A stretch of DNA of 11,961 nucleotides from an uncultured Senegalimassilia sp. GTDB lineage: Bacteria > Actinomycetota > Coriobacteriia > Coriobacteriales > Eggerthellaceae. Position numbers and translations under genes: made by a program. The first letter of the stretch is position 1; each line of letters begins with the position of its first letter. The stretch is taken from positions 1-11,961 of the forward strand of contig NZ_CAKUAT010000028.1 in NCBI RefSeq assembly GCF_934636665.1, read 5' to 3'. Positions 1 to 5,844 of this stretch are shown here, in pieces. The notes beneath the pieces are model-generated. The model saw nothing but the letters and a program-made list of their open reading frames with translations. It had not been told where the DNA came from and did not search any database.

Positions 1-76
1 AGTGAGTGAGTGAGTGAGTGAGTGAGTGAGTGAGTGAGTGAGTGAGTGAGTGAGTGAGTGAGTGAGTGAGTGAGTG
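1..76. repeat. Tetranucleotide microsatellite (AGTG)19
   Basis: Nineteen uninterrupted copies of AGTG run from the first base to position 76 and continue off the left edge, so the full length is unknown. Because 4 and 3 share no factor, the plus strand has a TGA stop in every frame. The minus strand is open in all three frames and would encode a repeating Ser-Leu-Thr-His. The tract begins 18 bases past the stop codon (95-97) of the minus-strand gene at 95-730. It could be an intergenic or promoter-spacing repeat of a gene further left, part of a coding tract, or an assembly artefact at a contig end. Confidence 0.95.
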
Positions 77-94
77 ATGGTCACACAGGCAACC

Positions 95-730
95 CTATGC
101 TGCTGGCGGGAAACTGGCGTTTTCGGCGAAAATCCGCTTGAAGTCCTCAAGGTACGGACCGGTTATGCCCAACTTGCAAACCTCGTCGAAGCTGGCGATG
201 CCGAAGCTTTCCAAATAATCGCGCACATCATACGCCACGGCGTTCTTGTCGCCCAGCATGCCCTCGTCGTACAGCTCGCCTATGGCAACGGCAGCGCCCA
301 TGCGGAAGAACTCCTGGAACATGTCCTCGAGTTGCGAGGAGGAAGCCTTCTCGTACGACGGCTCATCGTCTACCGCTTCGTCCGAGTCCTCGCCCAGTAG
401 AAGATCCTCAGCGGCATACCGCTCGGTTGCCTGATCGTACGGCGCGTATGCACCGTACCCATCAATCAGAAACTCGCCTTCATCAAAGCAGATGGGCTGC
501 GAGGCGCGCTGGTCTGCAAACGATCGAACCTGCTCCGCCTGCCCCTCGATTGCGCAACGTGCGGGCTGTGGGGCGCGGTGGCCCGCAAAGGGCTGAACCC
601 GCCCGGCCGAACTCCCGAATGCGCGGCGTGCGGACTGCACACGCCCCTCCACACGCGCATGGCGGCCACGGGACGCTTTCGAATCGATTGCAAATGCTCC
701 GAACATGGACGTGTGCTTCTTGGCGAACAT
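95..730 (-). CDS. Hypothetical protein, acidic with an internal repeat (211 aa)
   Basis: I do not recognise this protein. The start is the ATG at 728-730, beginning MFAKKHTSMF. It follows an AAGGAG ribosome site with a 6-base gap; an upstream ATG at 890-892 has no such site and would read through the palindrome at 810-847. There is no signal peptide or membrane segment. Residues 15-85 are rich in Arg, Ala, Gln and Gly and probably disordered. They hold two copies of a 23-residue period: VQPFAGHRAPQP at 45-56 and VRSFADQRASQP at 68-79. Residues 105-140 are strongly acidic. Residues 135-205 look like a compact helical domain (QLEDMFQEFF, AYDVRDYLESFG). The gene stands alone on its strand. The good ribosome site and coding bias suggest a real gene; the function is unknown. 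Confidence 0.7.
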   Translation of the reverse strand: MFAKKHTSMFGAFAIDSKASRGRHARVEGRVQSARRAFGSSAGRVQPFAGHRAPQPARCAIEGQAEQVRSFADQRASQPICFDEGEFLIDGYGAYAPYDQATERYAAEDLLLGEDSDEAVDDEPSYEKASSSQLEDMFQEFFRMGAAVAIGELYDEGMLGDKNAVAYDVRDYLESFGIASFDEVCKLGITGPYLEDFKRIFAENASFPPAA

Positions 731-809
731 TTCAGGCTCCTTACCTGCGCATTTCTTAGTTGATGCTTCGCATGGTACGCCGTCTTGAAGTTTTTGCTGT
801 CCCATATAA

Positions 810-847
810 GGGACTCGAGAAAAGTTCGCCGATTTTTCTCGAGTCCC
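810..847. other. Perfect 14-bp inverted repeat (hairpin element) upstream of the hypothetical gene
   Basis: The arms GGGACTCGAGAAAA (810-823) and TTTTCTCGAGTCCC (834-847) are perfect complements around a 10-base loop. The element lies 80 bases upstream of the ATG at 730 on the minus strand and 273 bases past the dehydrogenase stop. No run of T follows on either strand, so it is not a textbook intrinsic terminator. A small nested repeat, GTCCC ATATAA GGGAC, overlaps its left edge. It could be an operator, a leader hairpin or one copy of a dispersed palindromic family. The structure is certain; the role is not. Confidence 0.6.
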
Positions 848-857
848 CATGAATGCC

Positions 858-1137
858 GGAAGGAAACCCCCTATACGGGAGACGCCCCACAAGCCTGGTT
901 GCAGCGAAAGACGACCTCATAGAGAAGCGGCCTCACGGGTCTAGTTGCAGTGGGAAACAAGCTCGCAAAGAGACGAGCATCGCAAGCCTAGTCGTAGCGG
1001 GAAACGAACTCATAAAGAACGGTCCCACAAGCCTAGTTGTTGCAGGAGACAGCCTCGTAAAGAAGCTGCCTCACAAGCTTAGCTGTAGCTGAAGACGACC
1101 TCGCGCAAGTCTCAGAAGCCTAGTTGTAGCGATAGAA
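858..1137. repeat. Degenerate ~46-bp tandem repeat array overlapping the dehydrogenase 3' end
   Basis: The motif AAGCCTAGTTGTAGC recurs with variations at 891, 937, 984, 1029, 1075 and 1116, giving spacings of 46, 47, 45, 46 and 41 bases. The remainder of each unit approximates GGGAAACGACCTCAT followed by AAAGAAGCGGCCTCAC. A weaker half copy lies at about 858-890. Copies are well diverged. The last one (1116-1137) contains the stop codon and final codons of the minus-strand dehydrogenase (CTAGTTGTAGC is the complement of Tyr-Asn-stop), so the array appears to have grown outward from that gene end. It fills most of the otherwise gene-free stretch 731-1119. Unequal unit lengths and the lack of conserved repeats around unique spacers rule out CRISPR. 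Confidence 0.85.
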
Positions 1138-2058
1138 CCCTTCGCCCGCGTCAACGCCCGTTTTACCAGCATCAATGCGCTCCTTAAGAGCTGCGGCGAT
1201 CTTCGCGGGAACGGAATCAGGGTCTTTCGTGCGTGGGTCGAGCACCACGATGTTATACGCCGTGGTAAGGCCCACGATATCCAGGATGCGGAACGGGCCC
1301 AAGGGCGCGCCCGTGCCCAGCATCCACGTTTTATCGATGGTCTCCGGATCGGCAACGCCGGTTGCGTACAGCGCCTCAGCGGCGTTCAGGAACGGCACGA
1401 GCATGCTGTTCAAGATATATCCGGGCTGCTCCTTGTGCAGCTGCAACGGAACCATACCCAAGTCGGCGGCAAAACGGACAACCTCATCGTAAGCAGCCTG
1501 ATCGGTTCCGGGATGCCCCATGACCTCGGCGGTGTTGTTGCGCCAGATGCGATTGGCGAAATGTAATGCCAGAAACTTCTCGGGGCGACCCGTGGATGCC
1601 GCAATCTGGCTAGGCAACAACGTGGAGGAGTTGGTGACAAGGATGGTGCTTTCCGGCAGGTACTTTGCCAGCTCCGCGTAGAACGCGTCCTTTTGCTTGG
1701 GATCCTCCGCGATTGCCTCGATTACCAGATCGGCATCCTTCGCCGCATCCTCATAGCTGGTGGTGAAGACGATGCCCTCGAACGCCTGCTGCGCGCGCTG
1801 CTTGAGCTGCTCGATTTCGTCAACGGAAAGCTCGGGCGTGTCGGCCAGACCGCGGCAATACGCCGCAGGGTCGCTCTTCATCGCCTCGAGCGTTGCCAGA
1901 TAGGTTTGACGCAGCTGCTCGAACTTCGGCTTCGCGCGCTCGACGGACCCTTCGCTTCGCAACCACACCGTAACGTTAAAGCCCTTGTATGCCGCCTGAT
2001 ATGCGATCTGGCTTCCCAGCACTCCACCACCGGCAACGACAACGTTCTTGATAGTCAT
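1120..2058 (-). CDS. 3-hydroxyacyl-CoA dehydrogenase (312 aa)
   Basis: This is an NAD-dependent oxidoreductase of the 3-hydroxyacyl-CoA dehydrogenase family. The family interconverts 3-hydroxyacyl-CoA and 3-oxoacyl-CoA in the cytoplasm. The N-terminal Rossmann domain (about 3-190) has the dinucleotide motif G10-x-G12-x-x-G15. Expected catalytic and substrate residues are present: Ser144/Ser145 in TNSST, His166 in LALHFANR, Glu178 in AEV and Asn217 in GYILNSML. The C-terminal 3HCDH domain (about 210-312) ends in the family-like GEGFYRYN. The length fits a single-function enzyme. The ATG follows GGAGG with a 6-base gap. No thiolase, enoyl-CoA hydratase or acyl-CoA dehydrogenase gene is adjacent, so the substrate cannot be told; related hydroxy-acid or carnitine-type dehydrogenases remain possible. 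Its 3' end forms the last copy of the tandem repeat array. Confidence 0.9.
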   Translation of the reverse strand: MTIKNVVVAGGGVLGSQIAYQAAYKGFNVTVWLRSEGSVERAKPKFEQLRQTYLATLEAMKSDPAAYCRGLADTPELSVDEIEQLKQRAQQAFEGIVFTTSYEDAAKDADLVIEAIAEDPKQKDAFYAELAKYLPESTILVTNSSTLLPSQIAASTGRPEKFLALHFANRIWRNNTAEVMGHPGTDQAAYDEVVRFAADLGMVPLQLHKEQPGYILNSMLVPFLNAAEALYATGVADPETIDKTWMLGTGAPLGPFRILDIVGLTTAYNIVVLDPRTKDPDSVPAKIAAALKERIDAGKTGVDAGEGFYRYN

Positions 2059-2093
2059 ACCCGACCTCCGATCCGCGCGTATGTTTTAGGTTT

Positions 2094-2132
2094 CTTATGG
2101 CGCGAGACCGGATTGGGGCCCCGCGCCATAAG
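2094..2132. other. 11-bp inverted repeat upstream of the dehydrogenase
   Basis: The arms CTTATGGCGCG (2094-2104) and CGCGCCATAAG (2122-2132) are perfect complements with a 17-base GC-rich loop. The element sits 36 bases before the dehydrogenase start and 177 bases past the helicase stop. Read on the minus strand it is followed by AAACCTAAAACA and not by a T run, so a leader hairpin or operator for the dehydrogenase fits better than an intrinsic terminator. The rest of the spacer 2059-2308 shows no gene and no convincing promoter hexamers. Confidence 0.5.
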
Positions 2133-2308
2133 CCTAGCACGCCTCTAGGAAGCCGCATCGATTTGCCACGCAAACGGTACCAATTCGTTGCTACCGGCGC
2201 TTAGCAGATCTGGCAGCGGCAAATCGCCGCCGACGAGCGCTCGAAACCCGCCGCTCCCCCGCACGCACAGCGACAGAGGCAACGGCAAGCGCACAGTCAG
2301 CGAACCGG

Positions 2309-4927
2309 CTAGAACTCGTCGAGCAGTTCGTCGGCAAAGCCCACGCAGTAGTTTGCGAACACCACGCCGTCGCCTTCCTGCGTGGCATCCAGGTCCACGT
2401 CCGCCACGATGGCGAAGTCGTTATCCCCCGCCTCGTCGTGGAAAATCTGGCGCACGTGCCACACGTGCAGCTCCTCCTCGTCCGCCTCATCGAACACGAG
2501 ATAAGCCTTCGAGCGCGCATCGGCGTCCAGCAGGACTTCTTCATGCTCTTCGTAGTACTCGTCCAAAGCCTGCATCCAGGCACGCTCGCCGAAGCCCCAA
2601 TCGCCATCGGCCTCGCCAAGCCCCGCCGTATCGCGATGAGCCGCCATGCGGACACGATTGAACAGGGCGTTGCGCACAAGCACAGTAAGCCCGCGTCGGT
2701 CGCGCACAACCGCTTCGGCACCGGAGGCATCGGGCGGGGCCGCGTCCAACACCGCACCGGCGTTCTCCCACTCGTCGACCAAGCTGCTGTCGACGCTGCG
2801 CACGATCAAACCCAGCCAGGCGATGATGTCCTTCAGCTGCTCAGTGCGCTTATCCTCGGGGATGGTACGGTCGAGGCCGCGGAACGCCTCGGACAGGTAG
2901 CGCAGCAAGATGCCCTCGTAACGCATGATGCCGAGCTTCTGAATGTACCCCTTGAAGTCCGCCGCGCTTTCCAGCATGTCTCGGAGCACCGATTTCGGCC
3001 GCAGATAGTAATCGCGCGCCCACGGCACCGCATCGCAATACTTCGAGAACGCCGCGTCCAGCAGATCTTCCAGCGGCTTGGGATACGTGACGTCGGCGAT
3101 GCGCTCCAGGCGCTCGTCATAGTCCACGCCGTCCATCTTCATCTCCGCCATGGCGGCATCGCGCGCCTTGCGCTCCTGCGCACGCAGCACCTGTCGCGGA
3201 TCTTCCAGGGTTGCCTCGACCATAGATACCAAATCGAACGCGTACTCGGGGCTTTCGGGGTCGAGGAGCTCCAGCGCCGCCAGCAAAAACGGCGATAACG
3301 GCTGATCGAGCGCGAAATCCTCCGGCAGATCCATGGTGACCGAGTACACGTCCTCGCCGTTCTCGTCCACCTCGTGCACCACCACGTCGGCATCGATGAG
3401 CGTCTGCAACACCTCGGCGGCGCGCACGTGGAGCTTCACCTTCTCCTCCGCCGGCTGCAGCGAATCCTCGATAAGCTGGTCGACGCGGGCGCGGGCGTTG
3501 CCACCCTGCTCCACTTCGGCCAACACCATGGAATGCGTGATGCGCATACGCGGTGTCAACTGCTCGGGAACCGACTCGATGAGCTTGTTGAACGTGTCCT
3601 CGTTCCAGTTCACGAAGTTCTCGGGCGGACGCTTCTTCTTGATCTTCTTGAGCTTCTTCGGGTCGCCGGCGGCCTTCACCTCGGCCTTGTGGTTTTCGAT
3701 CTCGTGCTCGGGGGCCTCGGCTATGACCACACCCTCGGTGTCGAAACCCGAGCGGCCCGCACGGCCGGCGATCTGATGGAACTCACGACTGCGCAAACGG
3801 CGCATCTTGCGACCGTCGAACTTGGTGAGCTGTGTGAGCACCACGGTATGGATGGGCACGTTGATGCCCACGCCCAGCGTGTCGGTACCGCAGATGACGG
3901 GCAGCAGACCCTGTTGCGCAAGCTTTTCCACCAGCAAGCGATAACGCGGCAGCATGCCGGCGTGATGCACGCCCACGCCGCAACCCAACAGACGCTTCAG
4001 CGTTTTGCCGAACGCCGTGGAGAACTGCGCGCCCTTCATAGCCTCCTTGACCGCCTCGCGCTGCTCCTTGGTTGCCACTCCGTAGCTTGCCAGGTTCTGC
4101 GCGCTGGTAAGCGCCGCATCCTGCGAGAAATGCACGACGTACAGCGGGCCCTCGTCCTTGCGCAGAGCAAGCTCAACTGTTCCCTCGAGCGGGGTGAGCG
4201 CATATTCGTAGGAGAGCGGCACCGGACGCGGGGCGTCGGTGACGTTAGAGACATCGCGCGTGGTTTGGCGACGCAGCAGATCGGCGATTTGCGTGACGTC
4301 GCCCAACGTGGCGCTCATGAGCAAAAACTGCGTTTTCGGCAGCGTGAGCAACGGCACCTGCCACGCCCAACCGCGATCGGTATCGCTGAAGAAGTGAAAC
4401 TCATCCATGGCGACGCTATGGATGAGGGCATCCGGCCCTTCGCGCAGCGCCTGGTTCGCCAAGATCTCCTCGGTACAGCAGATGACGGGCGCCTCGGTGT
4501 TGATATGCACATCACCCGTGATCATGCCAACGTTGTCGCGGCCGAGGAGCTCAACCAAGTTGAAGAACTTCTCGCTAACCAACGCCTTGATGGGCGCCGT
4601 GTAGTACGAAGTCTCCCCGAAGCACATGGCCATGAAGTGCATGCCCAGCGCGACCAAGCTTTTGCCGCTGCCCGTAGGCGTGCCCAAGATGACATGGTCG
4701 CCAACCATAAGCGACATGAGCGCCTCCTCCTGGTGGGGCCACAGCTCGATGCCGCGGTCGGCAACCCAGTTGGTGAACGCTTCGAATGCCTCTTCCTCGG
4801 TGAGCTCCGGGTTCGTATCGTATAGATGGTACGCCAGCGCACCCAGCTCGCCAGGCTCATGGCCTTCGGCTTGCGCAGCCAGCGTTTCGACGATGTCCTC
4901 GCCTTCGAACGTATGAATATCAGCCAT
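2309..4927 (-). CDS. Ski2-like DEAD/DEAH-box helicase with C-terminal DUF3516 region (872 aa)
   Basis: This is a superfamily 2 ATP-dependent helicase, most likely acting on RNA in the cytoplasm. Helicase motifs occur in order: a Q-motif-like WPHQEEAL (63-70), Walker A GTPTGSGKS (82-90), motif II DEFH (175-178), motif III SAT (205-207), the Ski2/Mtr4-type HHAGMLP (321-327), and motif VI HQIAGRAGRSG (384-394). A lysine-rich segment (about 415-437, KKLKKIKKKRPPEN) follows the core. The remaining ~430 residues, helical and acidic, match what I know of DUF3516, a domain attached to such helicases in actinobacteria. The ATG at 4925-4927 follows AAAGGA at about 8 bases. The upstream gap 4928-5075 holds only a weak minus-strand TACAAT (5012-5017) without a clear -35, and the small hairpin CGGAAC-CAC-GTTCCG (5050-5064). 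The RNA-decay or ribosome-related role is inference. Confidence 0.9.
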   Translation of the reverse strand: MADIHTFEGEDIVETLAAQAEGHEPGELGALAYHLYDTNPELTEEEAFEAFTNWVADRGIELWPHQEEALMSLMVGDHVILGTPTGSGKSLVALGMHFMAMCFGETSYYTAPIKALVSEKFFNLVELLGRDNVGMITGDVHINTEAPVICCTEEILANQALREGPDALIHSVAMDEFHFFSDTDRGWAWQVPLLTLPKTQFLLMSATLGDVTQIADLLRRQTTRDVSNVTDAPRPVPLSYEYALTPLEGTVELALRKDEGPLYVVHFSQDAALTSAQNLASYGVATKEQREAVKEAMKGAQFSTAFGKTLKRLLGCGVGVHHAGMLPRYRLLVEKLAQQGLLPVICGTDTLGVGINVPIHTVVLTQLTKFDGRKMRRLRSREFHQIAGRAGRSGFDTEGVVIAEAPEHEIENHKAEVKAAGDPKKLKKIKKKRPPENFVNWNEDTFNKLIESVPEQLTPRMRITHSMVLAEVEQGGNARARVDQLIEDSLQPAEEKVKLHVRAAEVLQTLIDADVVVHEVDENGEDVYSVTMDLPEDFALDQPLSPFLLAALELLDPESPEYAFDLVSMVEATLEDPRQVLRAQERKARDAAMAEMKMDGVDYDERLERIADVTYPKPLEDLLDAAFSKYCDAVPWARDYYLRPKSVLRDMLESAADFKGYIQKLGIMRYEGILLRYLSEAFRGLDRTIPEDKRTEQLKDIIAWLGLIVRSVDSSLVDEWENAGAVLDAAPPDASGAEAVVRDRRGLTVLVRNALFNRVRMAAHRDTAGLGEADGDWGFGERAWMQALDEYYEEHEEVLLDADARSKAYLVFDEADEEELHVWHVRQIFHDEAGDNDFAIVADVDLDATQEGDGVVFANYCVGFADELLDEF

Positions 4928-5075
4928 AGGGCAGTTCCTTTACAAAGCATGCAGAATCTAATGCGCTCAACTTGCCATAGCAGCAAGCAACCGCTCGTGT
5001 GTCCAAGGTAAATTGTATCGCGATTGCACAAGCGCACGCCCCCGCGAAGCGGAACCACGTTCCGAAGGAGACCCT

Positions 5076-5342
5076 CTATTCGGCAGCGCTTAACAGCACC
5101 GAGTTCTCATAAAGCGACTCAGGCGCGAAATCCTGGCCACCGGGCCATTCAACCGCATCGCCGAATTCGGTGATGCGAACCTTCTTAAAATACCCGGAGT
5201 CCCTCAGCCTACCCATGAAATCGCCCTGCAATCGCGGCATAGGATCGAATACGCGTGTCGTGCCATCGGACCACTTCATGACAAGGGTACCCTTTTCGGT
5301 AGGTTCGACAGACAGGATCTTTAAACCGCAAACCCATTTCAT
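5076..5342 (-). CDS. DUF2442 domain protein, second gene of the DUF4160-DUF2442 operon (88 aa)
   Basis: This small cytoplasmic protein is recognised as DUF2442 from its overall pattern: a short strand-rich start (VCGLKILSVEP), D-G-T-x-R-V-F-D at 26-33, and the typical ending W66-P-G-G-Q-D71 followed by L77-Y78. It covers the whole domain with nothing added. The ATG (5340-5342) follows AGGGG at about 7 bases and lies 10 bases after the DUF4160 stop, so the two are one transcription unit. Some DUF2442 proteins are described as putative DNA-binding or antitoxin-like partners of DUF4160. That role is inference and no biochemical function is claimed. A weak 6-bp hairpin at 5050-5064 lies just downstream. 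Confidence 0.8.
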   Translation of the reverse strand: MKWVCGLKILSVEPTEKGTLVMKWSDGTTRVFDPMPRLQGDFMGRLRDSGYFKKVRITEFGDAVEWPGGQDFAPESLYENSVLLSAAE

Positions 5343-5352
5343 GGCGCATCCC

Positions 5353-5619
5353 CTATCTCAAAGGCGAAATGCGATAGCATTCGCCGGTGCTATTGGCCAG
5401 ATACCAGTTTTCATGCAATTCTTGCTCGTGAAGGGCCATCCAAGCCAGAAGCAGCTTCTCCTGCTTTGGCGGAATCTTACCGCCAAGCCGTTTTCCCTGC
5501 AACGAATACGAAGCATCCATATTACCGTAGTACGCATGGACATGAGGCAATGAGTGTTGCTGATCGTCGTCGAAATACATTCGCACGACGATCCCGTAAA
5601 ACCTGCTGAGCTCGGGCAT
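5353..5619 (-). CDS. DUF4160 domain protein, first gene of the DUF4160-DUF2442 operon (88 aa)
   Basis: Family membership follows from the N-terminal start pattern MPELSRFYGIVVRMYFDD, the histidine cluster H22-x-x-x-H26-x-H28 (HSLPHVHAYYG), the central G-K-I-P (47-50), and the end with W60, H64, E67-L68 and N71-W72. I chose the ATG at 5617-5619 because the family starts MPxxxRxxG and an AAGGGG ribosome site lies 7 bases upstream. A longer reading frame to 5721 adds only a basic, non-family extension. The gene is first in a two-gene operon under the consensus promoter at 5760-5788. The tiny paired layout with an overlapped promoter resembles toxin-antitoxin loci. Which partner would be toxic is not visible, and a housekeeping role remains open. 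Confidence 0.8.
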   Translation of the reverse strand: MPELSRFYGIVVRMYFDDDQQHSLPHVHAYYGNMDASYSLQGKRLGGKIPPKQEKLLLAWMALHEQELHENWYLANSTGECYRISPLR

Positions 5620-5753
5620 ACTCCGTCCCCTTCCCAAGCGGCATGTGCCGCCTTCCCGTGGTGAAGAGGATCTTGCGAACGTGGTATGGGCGAAGGCGGG
5701 ACCCTTCGCCAGCTTGGGCACGGCAGACCGCCGAGCATTCGCACTGGCTCATT
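5620..5753 (-). promoter_or_regulatory. Structured 5' leader of the DUF4160-DUF2442 operon
   Basis: The predicted start site near 5753 leaves about 134 untranslated bases. Two inverted repeats lie in it: GGCGAAGG/CCTTCGCC (5689-5696 and 5703-5710, 6-base loop), and GCGGCA/TGCCGC (5638-5643 and 5646-5651). The second ends 6 bases from the AAGGGG ribosome site (5627-5632) and could limit translation. No known riboswitch fold was recognised. The transcription start is inferred from promoter position only. Confidence 0.4.
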
Positions 5754-5759
5754 GCGATT

Positions 5760-5788
5760 ATTATAAAAGCGAACGTCTGTACTGTCAA
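5760..5788 (-). promoter_or_regulatory. Exact consensus sigma70-type promoter for DUF4160-DUF2442
   Basis: On the minus strand the -35 box TTGACA (5783-5788) and the -10 box TATAAT (5760-5765) are separated by exactly 17 bases (5766-5782). Both hexamers match consensus at every position, which is rare in GC-rich genomes and unlikely by chance. Transcription would begin near 5753 and run into the DUF4160 gene. The promoter is overlapped by the inverted repeat at 5767-5803, so the strong promoter is probably held down by a repressor. Confidence 0.8.
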
Positions 5789-5803
5789 TACAGACGTTCG
5801 CTT
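5767..5803. promoter_or_regulatory. Perfect 15-bp inverted repeat overlapping the promoter (candidate operator)
   Basis: The arms AAGCGAACGTCTGTA (5767-5781) and TACAGACGTTCGCTT (5789-5803) are perfect complements around a 7-base centre. That centre contains the whole -35 box, and the left arm fills almost all of the spacer. A dimeric repressor bound here would block RNA polymerase. Alternatively it is a hairpin terminator for the minus-strand gene ending at 5845: it lies 41 bases past that stop and is followed on that strand by TTATAATAAT. Both roles may coexist. Confidence 0.7.
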
Positions 5804-5844
5804 ATCTTGATATCGCAGCGTTTATCAGGGGAAATGCCAACCCG

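Noticed and set aside
853..1092. Plus-strand reading frame of 79 codons with a ~15-residue repeat (SLVVAGxxLxKx)
   Set aside because: It is a translation of the 46-bp repeat array. There is no ribosome site before the ATG, and unit lengths of 45-47 bases do not keep a constant frame, so the repeated peptide is a by-product of the DNA repeat.
858..1137. Repeat array as a possible CRISPR
   Set aside because: The copies are diverged throughout the unit, there are no constant repeats alternating with unique spacers, and no cas genes are present.
3374..4825. Long plus-strand open frame (483 codons) opposite the helicase gene
   Set aside because: It is antisense to a clearly motif-bearing helicase. 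It arises from GC-rich codon bias, has a His/Leu/Arg-rich composition, and shows no domain.
5012..5017. Minus-strand TACAAT as a helicase promoter
   Set aside because: The -10 match is good but no acceptable -35 lies 16-18 bases upstream. It is mentioned in the helicase entry only.
5620..5721. N-terminal extension of the DUF4160 protein to an ATG at 5721
   Set aside because: The family starts at MPELSRFYG, and a good ribosome site precedes the ATG at 5619. The extension is basic and non-conserved in look.
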